A DNA stretch of 64,000 nucleotides from Rhizobium sp. JAB6 (GCF_003024605.1 NZ_PYJQ01000009.1:1178001-1242000), one strand, 5' to 3'; shown: positions 1 through 8,929, counted from the stretch's first letter. Notes: generated from the letters alone by a model not told the origin. Made by a program: numbers and translations.

Positions 1-643
1 CGGTCAGTTCCATGACCTCATCGAGCTTGTGGGAGACGAAGACGAAGCTCGTTCCCTGATCGCGCAGCTTGCGCACCTGCTTGAACAGAAAATTGGTTTC
101 CTCGCGCGACAGGACGGCGGTAGGCTCGTCCATGAAGACGATGCGCGCATCGCGGCTGATCGCCTTGGCGATCTCCACCATCTGCTTGTCGGCGATGGAA
201 AGCGAGCTGATCATGGCATTCTCGTCGACATGCGAACCGAGGAGATCGAGCACACGCCGCGTCTCCGCCCGCATATGCTTGCGATCCAGCACGCCGAAAT
301 GCGTGACTTCCCGCCCGAGAAACAGGCTCTCGGTGACGGTCAGATGTTCCGCAAGATTGAATTCCTGATGGATGATGACGATACCGAGCGCCTCGGCCGC
401 ACCGTTCGGCGGCAGCTTCACGGGCTTGCCGTCGAGGAGGATTTCGCCTGATGTCGGCTGCTCGAAACCGGAGAGAACCTTGACCAACGTCGACTTGCCG
501 GCGCCGTTTTCGCCCATGAGCGCATGGATTTCGCCAGCCCGAAGATCGAAGTTGACGCTGAACAGCACCTGCACGCCGTTGAAGGACTTGGATATCCCTC
601 TCGCAGACAGCACGACCGCACCGTCGACGGCTTCCGAACTCAT
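1..643 (-). CDS. Sugar ABC transporter ATP-binding protein (partial, 3' end outside window)
   Basis: This is the N-terminal 214 residues of an ATPase of the sugar ABC importer class (XylG/MglA/RbsA-like), which normally has two fused ATPase domains in about 500 residues. Walker A (GENGAGKS) lies at residues 44-51, followed by a Q-loop (IIHQEF), an ABC signature variant (LSIADKQMVEIAKA) and Walker B (IVFMDEPT). The ATG at 643 follows GGGAGGATTC. The gene runs leftward off the window, so the second domain and any permease or binding protein are not visible. It is divergent from the LacI gene at 811 and shares its operator region, which suggests that repressor controls it. The substrate is unknown; a pentose is a guess from the neighbouring xylAB. 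Confidence 0.9.
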   Translation of the reverse strand, partial: MSSEAVDGAVVLSARGISKSFNGVQVLFSVNFDLRAGEIHALMGENGAGKSTLVKVLSGFEQPTSGEILLDGKPVKLPPNGAAEALGIVIIHQEFNLAEHLTVTESLFLGREVTHFGVLDRKHMRAETRRVLDLLGSHVDENAMISSLSIADKQMVEIAKAISRDARIVFMDEPTAVLSREETNFLFKQVRKLRDQGTSFVFVSHKLDEVMELT

Positions 644-680
644 TGAATCCTCCCTGCGGTCCCACCCGCTTTCCATGCTA

Positions 681-715
681 TGTAAACCTTTACATACATC
701 GTGTAAAGGTTTACA
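681..715. promoter_or_regulatory. Two tandem LacI-type operators
   Basis: TGTAAACCTTTACA (681-694) and TGTAAAGGTTTACA (702-715) are each inverted repeats of TGTAAA-NN-TTTACA. Together they also form a larger perfect inverted repeat with 15-bp arms and a 6-bp spacer. Their centres are 21 bp apart, about two helical turns. They lie between the divergent ABC ATPase and LacI genes. A CG-centred symmetric site is usual for LacI/GalR proteins, so the protein encoded at 811 is the likely ligand; this is inference. Confidence 0.75.
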
Positions 716-749
716 TCATGGGATATCCTACAAAATTTCGCGGTTACCT

Positions 750-777
750 TTGACCTCCACGTAAGTCTGTGTAGTCT
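750..777 (+). promoter_or_regulatory. Possible promoter of the LacI-family gene
   Basis: TTGACC (750-755), a 16-bp spacer and TAGTCT (772-777) give a weak sigma-70-like promoter 33 bp before the GTG start at 811, just downstream of the paired operators. The -10 element is poor. Confidence 0.3.
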
Positions 778-810
778 CCAGCCCGAGACGAGATCCCAAG
801 GCAGAGCGCA

Positions 811-1836
811 GTGTCGAATTCCACGCCCGCAACTATCGAAGACGTCGCCCGAATTGCCAATGTTTCGATAGCAACGGTTTCGCGGGCCATCCATACACCG
901 GAGAAAGTCGCCAATTCGACGCGGCTGAAAGTCAACCAGGCTATCGCCGTCACCGGGTATACCACCAATGCCATGGCGCGCAGCCTGAGACTCGGCCGCT
1001 CCAACATGATTCTGGTCGTGGCGCCCGATATCGGCGATCCCAATTTCTCGAATATCCTGATCGGTCTGGAGAACGAGGCGCGTTCGCACGGCTATGGCAT
1101 CTTGATCGGACACACGCAGAACGACGCGCAGCGCGGTCTGGAATATCTGAAGTTCCTGAATTCAAACCAGGCGGCCGGGCTGATCCTCTTCACCGGGATC
1201 CTGCCTTTCGGCCATCAGACCATGACGGCGCGGCTGCCGCCGAGCGTCGGCGTCTTCGAACCGGTCTTCAACGGCGGCATTCCCTATGTCGGCGTCGACG
1301 ATATCGCCGGCGCCCGCAAGGCCGTGGATCTGCTGATTGCCGAGGGCCATCGCAAGATCGCCTTCATCGGCGATTCCCGCACCCGCCTCGCCTATAGCCG
1401 GCGGCGCATGGGCTACGAGGCCGGGCTGGATGCCGCCGGAATCGGACAGGACCTGCGCATCGTGCTGGAAGGCGACGGCACCATCGAGAGCGGGCGGCTC
1501 TCCGTCGAGCAGCTGTTCATGCGCGATACGCTGCCGACGGCCTTCATGTGCGTCAACGACCAGACGGCGATCGGTGTGATGATTGGCCTGAAAGCACGCG
1601 GCTACGACATCCCGGAAGATTTCTCGGTGACGGGCTTCGACGACGTGCCGCAGGCCGTCTTCATGACGCCGTCGCTGACGACGATTCGGCAGCCGCGCAC
1701 TGCGATCGGCAAGCATGCCATGGCGCTGCTGTTGGAACTGCTTTCGGATGGCGAGCCGCCCGAGACTGAGATCCTGTTGCGGCCGGATCTCGTGGTGCGA
1801 AACTCGGTTTCAGCTCCGGCACGCCTCCGGCGATAG
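811..1836 (+). CDS. LacI/GalR-family transcriptional repressor
   Basis: The 341-residue protein has the LacI layout: a helix-turn-helix and hinge (TIEDVARIANVSIATVSRAI, about residues 8-27) followed by a periplasmic-binding-protein-like sugar domain to the C-terminus. It should repress in the absence of a sugar ligand. The start is a GTG at 811; I see no strong ribosome binding site, and no better in-frame start precedes the HTH. It is divergent from the sugar ABC ATPase gene and converges on xylA. Paired operators at 681-715 lie in the shared promoter region. The ligand cannot be read from sequence. Confidence 0.9.
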   Translation: MSNSTPATIEDVARIANVSIATVSRAIHTPEKVANSTRLKVNQAIAVTGYTTNAMARSLRLGRSNMILVVAPDIGDPNFSNILIGLENEARSHGYGILIGHTQNDAQRGLEYLKFLNSNQAAGLILFTGILPFGHQTMTARLPPSVGVFEPVFNGGIPYVGVDDIAGARKAVDLLIAEGHRKIAFIGDSRTRLAYSRRRMGYEAGLDAAGIGQDLRIVLEGDGTIESGRLSVEQLFMRDTLPTAFMCVNDQTAIGVMIGLKARGYDIPEDFSVTGFDDVPQAVFMTPSLTTIRQPRTAIGKHAMALLLELLSDGEPPETEILLRPDLVVRNSVSAPARLRR

Positions 1837-1838
1837 TC

Positions 1839-1867
1839 TTGGGAGGCGGTGAACCACCGCCTCCCAA
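1839..1867. terminator. Hairpin between convergent lacI-type gene and xylA
   Basis: TTGGGAGGCGGT (1839-1850) and ACCGCCTCCCAA (1856-1867) form a perfect 12-bp stem with a 5-base loop, three bases after the LacI gene stop and ten before the xylA stop. There is no long T-tract on either side, so it may end transcripts weakly in both directions or protect 3' ends. Confidence 0.6.
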
Positions 1868-1876
1868 AGCTGTCAA

Positions 1877-3187
1877 TCAAACGTAACGATTGACGATGTT
1901 TTCCAGGAGCTCCTGCTTGCCGGACTTCGGCTGCGGATTGACGTCCTTGCTCTCGACCCACTGGGCGATCTGGTTGAGCGAGTATTCCCCGCGCAGCAGC
2001 TTCTGACCCTCGGCCGAATCCCAGCCGGCGTAACGGTCGGCGAGGGGCTTGGAGAGTGCCTTGTCCTCGATCATCTTGGCAGCAGCCTTCAGGCCGCGGG
2101 CGCAGCAATCCATGCCGCCGATATGGCCGATGAGCAGATCTTCCGGATCGAGCGACTGACGGCGCAGCTTGGCGTCGAAGTTCGTGCCGCCGGTCTTGAA
2201 GCCGCCGCCTGCCAGAACCTGGTAATAGGCGAGCGTCATTTCCGGAACGTTGTTCGGGAACTGGTCGGTATCCCAGCCGGACTGATAGTCGTTGCGGTTC
2301 ATGTCGATCGAGCCGAAGATGCCGAGCGCATTGGCAAGCGCCAATTCGTGCTCGAAGGAATGACCGGCGAGGATCGCATGGCCTTGCTCGATGTTGACCT
2401 TCACTTCCTTTTCCAGACCGTATTTCTGCAGGAAGCCGTAGACCGTGGCGACATCGTAATCATACTGATGCTTGGTCGGCTCCTGCGGCTTCGGCTCGAT
2501 CAGGATCGTGCCCTTGAAGCCGATCTTGTGCTTGTACTCGACGACTAGGTTGAGGAAGCGGCCCATCTGGTCCATTTCCCGCTTCAGGTCGGTGTTGAGC
2601 AGCGTCTCGTAACCCTCGCGGCCGCCCCAGAGCACGTAGTTTTCGCCGCCGAGCTTGTGGGTGGCGTCCAGGCAGGTCTTCACGGTCGCGGCCGAGAAGG
2701 CGAAAACATCCGGATCAGGGTTCGTGGCAGCGCCCGACATGAAGCGGCGGTTGGAGAAGAGGTTTGCCGTGCCCCAGAGCAGCTTCACGCCGGTATCGGC
2801 CTGCTTCTTGGCGAAATAGTCGACGATCTCGTTGAGGTTCTTCGTGTTCTCGGCAAAATTCTTGCCTTCCGGACGCACGTCGGCATCGTGGAAACAATAG
2901 TAGGGAGCGCCGAGAAGGGTAAAGAATTCGAAAGCGACGTCAGCCTTCAGCTTGGCGGCTTCCATCGTCTCGTTGAACCAGGGGCGAAGGAAGGTCTGAC
3001 CGCCGAAGGGATCGCCGCCCGGCCAGGTGAAGGTGTGCCAGTAGGCGACGGCAAAACGCAGATGATCTTCCATGCGCTTGCCGGCGACGACTTCGTCCTT
3101 GTTGTAATAGCGGAAGGCCAGCGGATTGGTGCTATCCGGGCCTTCGTATTTTACCTTGCTGATGTCACCAAAAAATCCGGTGCTCAT
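1877..3187 (-). CDS. xylA: Xylose isomerase
   Basis: Cytoplasmic, metal-dependent isomerase converting D-xylose to D-xylulose. The 436-residue length matches the class II (E. coli-like) enzymes. Visible landmarks are the active-site segment YYCFHDAD (residues 96-103, with the catalytic His and an Asp), [12 protein letters not shown] (185-196) and the metal/substrate segment [11 protein letters not shown] with E231 and K233. The ATG at 3187 is preceded by AAGGAGATGAGAC. It lies 179 bp downstream of xylB on the same strand, with a repeat-rich spacer, and ends in a hairpin shared with the convergent LacI gene. Confidence 0.97.
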   Translation of the reverse strand: MSTGFFGDISKVKYEGPDSTNPLAFRYYNKDEVVAGKRMEDHLRFAVAYWHTFTWPGGDPFGGQTFLRPWFNETMEAAKLKADVAFEFFTLLGAPYYCFHDADVRPEGKNFAENTKNLNEIVDYFAKKQADTGVKLLWGTANLFSNRRFMSGAATNPDPDVFAFSAATVKTCLDATHKLGGENYVLWGGREGYETLLNTDLKREMDQMGRFLNLVVEYKHKIGFKGTILIEPKPQEPTKHQYDYDVATVYGFLQKYGLEKEVKVNIEQGHAILAGHSFEHELALANALGIFGSIDMNRNDYQSGWDTDQFPNNVPEMTLAYYQVLAGGGFKTGGTNFDAKLRRQSLDPEDLLIGHIGGMDCCARGLKAAAKMIEDKALSKPLADRYAGWDSAEGQKLLRGEYSLNQIAQWVESKDVNPQPKSGKQELLENIVNRYV

Positions 3188-3236
3188 GTCTCATCTCCTT
3201 GGGTTTGGTGTTTCGGTAGTGTTTTGCCACTTGTGA

Positions 3237-3286
3237 CGCCCCCTCATCCGACCCTTCGGGCCACCTTCTCCCCGACGGGGAGAAGG
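3237..3286. repeat. Dispersed intergenic repeat, copy A
   Basis: This 50-bp GC-rich segment begins CGCCCCCTCATCCG and ends in a hairpin CCTTCTCCCC-GA-CGGGGAGAAGG. A near-identical copy is at 19114-19162. It lies between xylB and xylA. A related inverted partner follows at 3312-3352. Confidence 0.8.
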
Positions 3287-3311
3287 TATGGGTGACCGCC
3301 TTACTCCATCG

Positions 3312-3352
3312 TCCCCTCTCCCCTCGGGGAGAGGGCTAGGGTGAGGGGGTTG
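3312..3352. repeat. Inverted partner of the dispersed repeat
   Basis: CCCTCTCCCCTCGGGGAGAG is a hairpin followed by GGGTGAGGGGG, which is the reverse complement of the CCCCCTCA-type opening of copy A. With copy A it makes a symmetric unit in the xylB-xylA spacer. In the transcript it may act as an RNA-stabilising or partial termination structure; that role is inferred. Confidence 0.65.
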
Positions 3353-3366
3353 ACCTCAAATTGTGC

Positions 3367-4815
3367 TCACAACGGCTTGATCGCCGGGTAAACCGCCCGG
3401 TACCGCTTGTAAGCATCCGAATAAGCATCCGTCAGCGACGCAACCGGATCGATCGTGCCGGCGGTCTGCGGCGGGGTGCAGACCGAGACCGGGTCGGCGC
3501 CGGTCGCTGCGATCAGGCCGAGACGCGCAGCACCGAAAGCAGCACCGAAATCGCCGTCCGCGGGCAGGTCGACGGGTACGCCGAGCGCGGTGGCGATCGA
3601 GGCCAGCCAGTAGCGCGAGCGCGAGCCGCCGCCGATAGCCGTCACGCGCGCAATATCCGTGCCTGCCGAGCGCAGCGCTTCCAGATTGTCGCGGATCGCA
3701 AAGGAAACACCTTCGAGCACGGCCTGCGTCAGCACCGCGCGGCCGCTTTCGTGGCCCAGACCGATGAAGGCGCCGCGGATCGTCGCATCATTGTGCGGCG
3801 TGCGCTCGCCTGAGAGATAGGGAAGAAAGGTGACGCTGGTCGGCGCCTTCAGCGTCTCGCCGAGCTCGGCGGTGAGTTCCGCGGCGGATTTGCTGGTCAC
3901 ATGCGAGTGCCAGTTCAGTGCATCGGTTGCCGAGAGGATGACGCCCATCTGGTGCCAGGTGTTGGGCAGCGCGTGGCAGAAGGCGTGAACGGCGCTTTCC
4001 GGCTTCGGGAGATAGAAGCCGTTGGCCGCAAAGAGCACGCCCGACGTTCCGAGCGAAACGAACGCCGCACCATGGCTCACCGTACCCATGCCGCACGCCG
4101 AAGCCGCATTGTCCCCTGCCCCGCCGGCAACGACGACATCGCCGCCGATACCCCATTTCGAGGCTAGTTCGCCGCGCAGTTTGCCGGCCACTTCCGTGCC
4201 TTCGACCAGCGTCGGCATCTGCTTCTCGTCAAGATTGGTCGCGGCCAGCAGCTCGGAAGACCATTTGCGTTTGCCGGTATCGAGCCAGGACGTGCCTGCC
4301 GAGTCGGACATTTCCGACATGTGCTCGCCCGTCAGCCACAGGCGCAAATAGTCCTTCGGCAGGAGCACCCAGCGCACTCTGGCGAAAATCTCCGGCTCGT
4401 GCTTGGCAACCCATGCCAGTTTCGGCGCGGTGAAGCCGGGAAAGACGATATTGCCGGTCAGTGCGCGGAAGCGCGGATCGGCGTCGAGCGCCGCAGCCTC
4501 ATGATAGCTGCGGGTGTCGTTCCAGAGAATGCAGGGGCGCAGCACCTTGTCATCGGTATCGAGCAGCGTCGCGCCATGCATCTGGCCGGAAAGACCAATG
4601 CCGCGCACGGCCGCGAGTTCCTTCGGATGCACAGCCTTCAATCCGGCCACTGCTTCTTCGGTCGCGCGGATCCAGTGGGCAGGCTCCTGCTCCGACCAGC
4701 CGGGATGCGGGCGCGAGACATCGAGCCCGCCATTGGCGGAGCCGATGATCTTCTGATTGCCGTCGATCAGCATCGCTTTGACGCCGGACGTTCCGAGATC
4801 GAGACCCAAATACAT
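3367..4815 (-). CDS. xylB: Xylulokinase
   Basis: FGGY-family kinase of 482 residues that phosphorylates D-xylulose to xylulose 5-phosphate, feeding the pentose phosphate pathway. The N-terminal phosphate-binding motif (MYLGLDLGTSGVKAMLIDG), the LSGQMHG segment, the catalytic-Asp region (GGAGDNAASACGMG) and a C-terminal GGGSRS motif are all present. GGGAGTA sits seven bases before the ATG at 4815. It lies 37 bp after the LacI gene at 4853-5878 and upstream of xylA, so the three probably share a transcript. The xylA partner makes D-xylulose the likely substrate. Confidence 0.95.
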   Translation of the reverse strand: MYLGLDLGTSGVKAMLIDGNQKIIGSANGGLDVSRPHPGWSEQEPAHWIRATEEAVAGLKAVHPKELAAVRGIGLSGQMHGATLLDTDDKVLRPCILWNDTRSYHEAAALDADPRFRALTGNIVFPGFTAPKLAWVAKHEPEIFARVRWVLLPKDYLRLWLTGEHMSEMSDSAGTSWLDTGKRKWSSELLAATNLDEKQMPTLVEGTEVAGKLRGELASKWGIGGDVVVAGGAGDNAASACGMGTVSHGAAFVSLGTSGVLFAANGFYLPKPESAVHAFCHALPNTWHQMGVILSATDALNWHSHVTSKSAAELTAELGETLKAPTSVTFLPYLSGERTPHNDATIRGAFIGLGHESGRAVLTQAVLEGVSFAIRDNLEALRSAGTDIARVTAIGGGSRSRYWLASIATALGVPVDLPADGDFGAAFGAARLGLIAATGADPVSVCTPPQTAGTIDPVASLTDAYSDAYKRYRAVYPAIKPL

Positions 4816-4852
4816 CAGATAGTACTCCCTATGCTCTGCCGCGTGCGAATGT

Positions 4853-5878
4853 TCAGGGCAGATTATCCTTCAAGAAAATGTCGAGACGTATGCGCTCCTG
4901 GTCGGCAATGACGGCTTGACCGTCGGCAGTCGCCTTCATGACGCGGATGGCGCTGCGAACCTCATGGCCGGCATCTTGATTGAGGACTGCGTCGATCGTG
5001 CCGTCCAGCAGTGCCGCCCGCGTATGCTGCGTCAGCTCGTGCACGACGACGGTCAACTCACGCTCGGGCCGTACGGCTTTCAGAGCCGCGATCAGACCAC
5101 GGTTGCCGGCACCGAGACTGTAGATGCCGATGATACCCTTGCTTTCGGAGAGCGCTTTGGAAACGAGCGATTGGGTCCGCTCGGGATCGTCACGTCCTTC
5201 CAAAACGGGTAGCAGCCGCAGCTTGGGAAACTCCTCGGCCATCACGGCGGAAAAGCCCTGCAGGCGCTCGCGATGGTCGCGGACCAGCATGGAGCCGGCG
5301 AGAACGGTGAGATCGCCTTCACGCCCGCCCAGAAAGCGCCCCAGCAACCGGGCAGCGGTGCGGCCAGCGGCAATATTGTCGATACCCGCATAGTGATGGC
5401 GGGCGGAGCCGGTAAGATCCGAGACTAGGGTGACGACGGGAATACGCTCCGACACGAGACGGTCGACGGCGGCCCGCACTTCCGGCGCGTCGGTTGCCAC
5501 GAGAGCGATGCCGGCGATGTCCTGTCCATGCAAGGCGTCCAGTGCCGCAACGAGCGCGGGGATATCAAAAGGGGGCACTTCGATGATGCGGATATCCGTG
5601 CGTTCGATGCTGGCGCGCAACATCGCCTGATTCACTTCGAAGCGAAGCCCGTGCATGAAGGAATTGTCGCCGGTCGGCACGATGAACACGAGAGGATAGA
5701 CACGGCCCTTGGCCAGATTGGCGGCAGCGACATCGCGGATATAGCCGATTTGCCGGATAGCGGCTTCCACCTTTTCCCGCGTTACCAGCCGCACGCCCGG
5801 CCGCTGGTTCAGGACCCGGTCGACAGTGGCGAGGCTGACGCCCGCAGCGGCAGCGATGTCATGCACGGTTGGTCTCAT
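4853..5878 (-). CDS. LacI-family regulator linked to xylBA
   Basis: A 341-residue LacI/GalR protein. The HTH is at the extreme N-terminus (TVHDIAAAAGVSLATVDRVL), and the rest is a sugar-binding type I periplasmic-like domain. The ATG at 5878 has GGAGGAACG immediately upstream. It is the first gene of the apparent lacI-xylB-xylA run and probably regulates xylose use. Its own palindrome at 5910-5927 differs in sequence from the operators of the LacI gene at 811, so the two repressors are unlikely to be interchangeable. Confidence 0.9.
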   Translation of the reverse strand: MRPTVHDIAAAAGVSLATVDRVLNQRPGVRLVTREKVEAAIRQIGYIRDVAAANLAKGRVYPLVFIVPTGDNSFMHGLRFEVNQAMLRASIERTDIRIIEVPPFDIPALVAALDALHGQDIAGIALVATDAPEVRAAVDRLVSERIPVVTLVSDLTGSARHHYAGIDNIAAGRTAARLLGRFLGGREGDLTVLAGSMLVRDHRERLQGFSAVMAEEFPKLRLLPVLEGRDDPERTQSLVSKALSESKGIIGIYSLGAGNRGLIAALKAVRPERELTVVVHELTQHTRAALLDGTIDAVLNQDAGHEVRSAIRVMKATADGQAVIADQERIRLDIFLKDNLP

Positions 5879-5909
5879 CGTTCCTCCTGCGCAATCCTTA
5901 CTGCCATTT

Positions 5910-5927
5910 TTGATGTACGTAAATCAA
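5910..5927. promoter_or_regulatory. Candidate operator upstream of the xyl-linked lacI gene
   Basis: TTGATGTACGTAAATCAA is an 18-bp palindrome with one mismatched base pair on each side of the TACGTA core, and it is flanked by T and A runs. It lies 31 bp upstream of the start codon at 5878. A LacI-type operator with a central CG fits. Confidence 0.55.
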
Positions 5928-5962
5928 AAAATTCGCACCAATGAATTTTCCAATCCGAGCGC

Positions 5963-5991
5963 AAAAAAGAGGCCCCTCGCGAGGAGGGGCC
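5963..5991 (-). terminator. Rho-independent terminator of the emrAB-like operon
   Basis: GGCCCCTC (5971-5978) pairs with GAGGGGCC (5984-5991) around a 5-base loop. On the minus strand it is followed by TCTTTTTT, a good U-tract, 32 bp after the exporter stop codon. Confidence 0.85.
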
Positions 5992-6022
5992 AATGCCTTG
6001 GGAGCAAATTATGAGAGCTGGA

Positions 6023-7627
6023 TCAATGGCCACCGCCACCGCCGCCGCCCGCAGCGTTCGGCTTGCTGAGCATCAGAACGCCCAGGATCATGGCGAGGAA
6101 CAGCAGGGTCAGCATCAGGAAGATATCCCCGAAGGACATGACGACCGCCTGCCGCGTTGCCATGTTGACCATTTGCTTCAAGGCAGCCTGCTCGCCATCC
6201 AGGCCGGCCGCATTGAAGCTGGCGGCCATGTTATTCAATTGGGTAACGGCGGCATGGCTGCCCCAATGAACATGGTCGCGCAGGTTGAAATAATGCTGGT
6301 CCTGCCTGTTCGTCAAAAGTGTGTTGATGATTGCGAGCCCGACGGCACCGCCGAGATTACGCGTCAGGTTGAACAGGCCGGATGCGCCACGCATGCGGGC
6401 GGGCGGCATCGTTCCAAGCGCGATATTGTTGATCGGCACCATGCACAGCATCAGGCCGAAACCGCGCAGGATCTGCGGGATCATCAACTCCCAGAAATCC
6501 CAGTCCACCGTCAGATGCATCATGATGTAGGTACCGGCCGAGAAGCTGGTGAAGCCGATGATCATTAGGATGCGCAGATCGACCCTACTTGCCAGGAAGC
6601 CGGCAAGCGGCGCCGTGAAGAACATGGCGAGACCGGAAACGAACATCGTCTCACCGATCTGCAGCGAGTCGTAGCCGCGGATACGGGCCAGGAAAAGCGG
6701 ATAGATATAGGTCAAACCATAGAGGCCGATACCCATCACGAAGGAGAACATCGAACCGAACGCGAAGTTCTTGTTCGTGAAGGCTCTTAGATCGACAACG
6801 GGGAACTCGACCGCAAAGGCACGGTAGAAGAAGATGACCGCGCCGATCGCCGAAGCTATAGCACCCGCGACAATGAAATTGTCGTTGAACCAGTCATTGG
6901 TGTTGCCCTCTTCGAGAACATATTCCAGCGCGCCCAGGAAAACGCCCATGGAAAAGAGGCCCCACCAGTCGAATTTCTTCATCAGCGACAGTTCTGGCTT
7001 GTCGAAGTCGATGAAGTTCCAGGTGACGATGGTGACGACAATGCCCGGGGGGATGTTAACCAGGAACAGCCAGTGCCAGGAAAAGGCATTGGAAAGATAT
7101 CCGCCAACGGTCGGACCGATGGTCGGCGCGAGCGTTGCGATGAGGCCGATGATGGGCGAAACGACATTGCGCTTGGACGGCGGGAAGATCGTGAATGCTG
7201 CCGCGAAGACAGAGGGGATCATGCCGCCGCCGATGAAGCCCTGCAGGGCACGGTAGATGATCATCTGGTCGATATTCGTCGCGGTAGCGGCAAGCGCGCT
7301 GGACGCGGTGAAGCCGGCAGCCGAGATCGCGAACAGGTAGCGCGTCGAGATGATGCGCGCCAGCGTTCCCGATAGCGGGATCATGATCACTTCGGCGATC
7401 AGATAGGCCGTCTGCACCCAGGGGATCTCATCCGATCCCGCGCTGAGACCCGCCTGGATTTCGCTGAGCGAGGCGGAGACGATCTGAATATCGAGGATCG
7501 ACATGAACATGCCGAGCACCATCGCCAGAAAGGCGATGAGCTTTTTCGGGTCGATATGATCCGCCGTGGGCGCGGCGGGGCCGGCCGCGCGTGGGGGCGA
7601 CCCGGCTGTAGTGCTGGCGGACGACAT
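6023..7627 (-). CDS. emrB: DHA2-type MFS multidrug exporter (EmrB/QacA family)
   Basis: This 534-residue inner-membrane protein belongs to the 14-helix drug/proton antiporters. The segment LDIQIVSASLSEIQ near the first helix, and the proline/glycine-rich motif C region (LIATLAPTIGPTVGGYL), are typical of the EmrB/QacA subfamily. The chosen ATG at 7627 opens MSSASTTAG, just before the first helix; the open frame extends further upstream into the emrA-like gene and is not needed. The C-terminus ends in a Gly/His-rich tail. It follows the membrane-fusion gene by 28 bp, so the two form an export pump, probably with a TolC-like outer-membrane partner encoded elsewhere. Confidence 0.92.
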   Translation of the reverse strand: MSSASTTAGSPPRAAGPAAPTADHIDPKKLIAFLAMVLGMFMSILDIQIVSASLSEIQAGLSAGSDEIPWVQTAYLIAEVIMIPLSGTLARIISTRYLFAISAAGFTASSALAATATNIDQMIIYRALQGFIGGGMIPSVFAAAFTIFPPSKRNVVSPIIGLIATLAPTIGPTVGGYLSNAFSWHWLFLVNIPPGIVVTIVTWNFIDFDKPELSLMKKFDWWGLFSMGVFLGALEYVLEEGNTNDWFNDNFIVAGAIASAIGAVIFFYRAFAVEFPVVDLRAFTNKNFAFGSMFSFVMGIGLYGLTYIYPLFLARIRGYDSLQIGETMFVSGLAMFFTAPLAGFLASRVDLRILMIIGFTSFSAGTYIMMHLTVDWDFWELMIPQILRGFGLMLCMVPINNIALGTMPPARMRGASGLFNLTRNLGGAVGLAIINTLLTNRQDQHYFNLRDHVHWGSHAAVTQLNNMAASFNAAGLDGEQAALKQMVNMATRQAVVMSFGDIFLMLTLLFLAMILGVLMLSKPNAAGGGGGGGH

Positions 7628-7655
7628 GGCGCGTCTCTCTCCCGAGCTTGAGCGC

Positions 7656-8876
7656 TTACTTGTCCGGTGCCGTGCGGGTATCGACGTCGACGACGACGCT
7701 GAGGCCTGCGCGCAGACGGCCGGTGTTAAGCGCATCCTGCGGCAATGCGATGCGGACAGGCACCCGCTGGATGATCTTGGTGAAGTTACCCGTCGCATTT
7801 TCCGGCGGCAGCAGCGAGAAGACCGAGCCGGAAGCCGGCGAGATCGATTCGACGGTGCCGACGATCGGATGATCGCTGAAAGCATCGACGTGGACATTGA
7901 CCTTGGAACCGGGAACCAGATGCTGGATCTGCGTTTCCTTGAAGTTCGCGTCGATATAGAGCTGCTTGGTCGGTACGATCGCCATCAGCTTCTGGCCGGG
8001 AGAGACGAGATCGCCTTCCTGGACCGAGCGATTGCCGACGATGCCGTCATAGGGCGCCTTCAGCACGGTGAAGGACAGATCGCGGGCGGCCTTGTCACGA
8101 GCGGCTTCCAGCCCCTTGATCGTGCTCTCGGCCTGGCGGCGCTGGGCCTGCAGCAGGTTGATGTTGGCCTGTGCGGATGCGATGGCGGCGTCGCCGCCGA
8201 CCAGATTGGCCTTGGCCTGATCAAGCGCGATATTGGCGCTATCCAAAGCGGCCGTGGTGCCGACCGACTTCGATTGCAGTTCGGCAGCGCGCGTCTGGGT
8301 GATCTGGGCGCCGCGAACCGTGGCTTCCAGGGCAACTTTCTGCGCCTGCGACTGGGCAAGGGCCGCCTGGCCGGCAGCGATCTGTGCATCGATGGTATGG
8401 AGCGAGAGCTGTTCGGTATCGAGCGAGGCCTGAGCCTGGCCGAGCGCCAGCTTGTAGTCGCCGTCGTCGAGCGTTGCGAGCACGTCGCCGGCCTTGACCT
8501 GCTGGTTGGCCACGACATTCACCTTGGCGACATAGCCCGTCACCTTCGGCGAGATCGTGGCGATGTCGCCGCCGATATAGGCATCGTCGGTGGAGACCAT
8601 GAAGCGGCCGTTTGTCCACCAGTCATAGCCATACCAGCCGCCGCCTGCGAGAACGGCGACGATGATGATCGGAAAAACCAGGCTGCGCCGCTTCTTCTCC
8701 GGCGGCGGTGGGGCCGCTGCGGCCGGAGCAGCGGGCGCAGCCTGGGCGGGAGCAGGATTGCCGCGCGTCTCGGCAACAGGAGCATCGGCAGATACCCCCG
8801 GGTCCCGAGCTTCCGCTTCGGCATCAGCGGGATCGTTCACGATGCGCGCTACATTGTTTCCATGACTTGACGACAT
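7656..8876 (-). CDS. emrA: HlyD/EmrA-family membrane fusion protein
   Basis: The 406-residue periplasmic adaptor has one N-terminal membrane helix after an Ala/Pro-rich cytoplasmic stretch, then biotinyl-lipoyl halves (GYVAKVNVVANQQVKAGDVL and the C-terminal counterpart) flanking a long Ala/Gln-rich coiled coil. It should bridge the EmrB-like pump to an outer-membrane channel. I placed the start at the ATG at 8876 (MSSSHGNN), which has GGTAGGGAA directly upstream; an earlier in-frame start at 8960 would run through the operator region. It is the first gene of the emrAB operon, divergent from the TetR gene. Confidence 0.92.
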   Translation of the reverse strand: MSSSHGNNVARIVNDPADAEAEARDPGVSADAPVAETRGNPAPAQAAPAAPAAAAPPPPEKKRRSLVFPIIIVAVLAGGGWYGYDWWTNGRFMVSTDDAYIGGDIATISPKVTGYVAKVNVVANQQVKAGDVLATLDDGDYKLALGQAQASLDTEQLSLHTIDAQIAAGQAALAQSQAQKVALEATVRGAQITQTRAAELQSKSVGTTAALDSANIALDQAKANLVGGDAAIASAQANINLLQAQRRQAESTIKGLEAARDKAARDLSFTVLKAPYDGIVGNRSVQEGDLVSPGQKLMAIVPTKQLYIDANFKETQIQHLVPGSKVNVHVDAFSDHPIVGTVESISPASGSVFSLLPPENATGNFTKIIQRVPVRIALPQDALNTGRLRAGLSVVVDVDTRTAPDK

Positions 8877-8905
8877 TTCCCTACCACCGAAAATCTGGCA
8901 AATAA

Positions 8906-8927
8906 ATCGAACCGAACGGTTCGGTTC
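8906..8927. promoter_or_regulatory. TetR operator, proximal copy
   Basis: The core ATCGAACCG-AA-CGGTTCG (8906-8923) continues to GGTTC, making an overlapping perfect inverted repeat GAACCGAAC-G-GTTCGGTTC (8909-8927). The same core is found at 8966-8985. It lies 30 bp upstream of the emrA start, a position suited to repression. Confidence 0.8.
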
Positions 8928-8929
8928 AA

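Noticed and set aside
18..665. Minus-strand open frame overlapping the ABC ATPase gene
   Set aside because: It is a shifted frame of the ATPase gene, whose own frame has Walker A, signature and Walker B.
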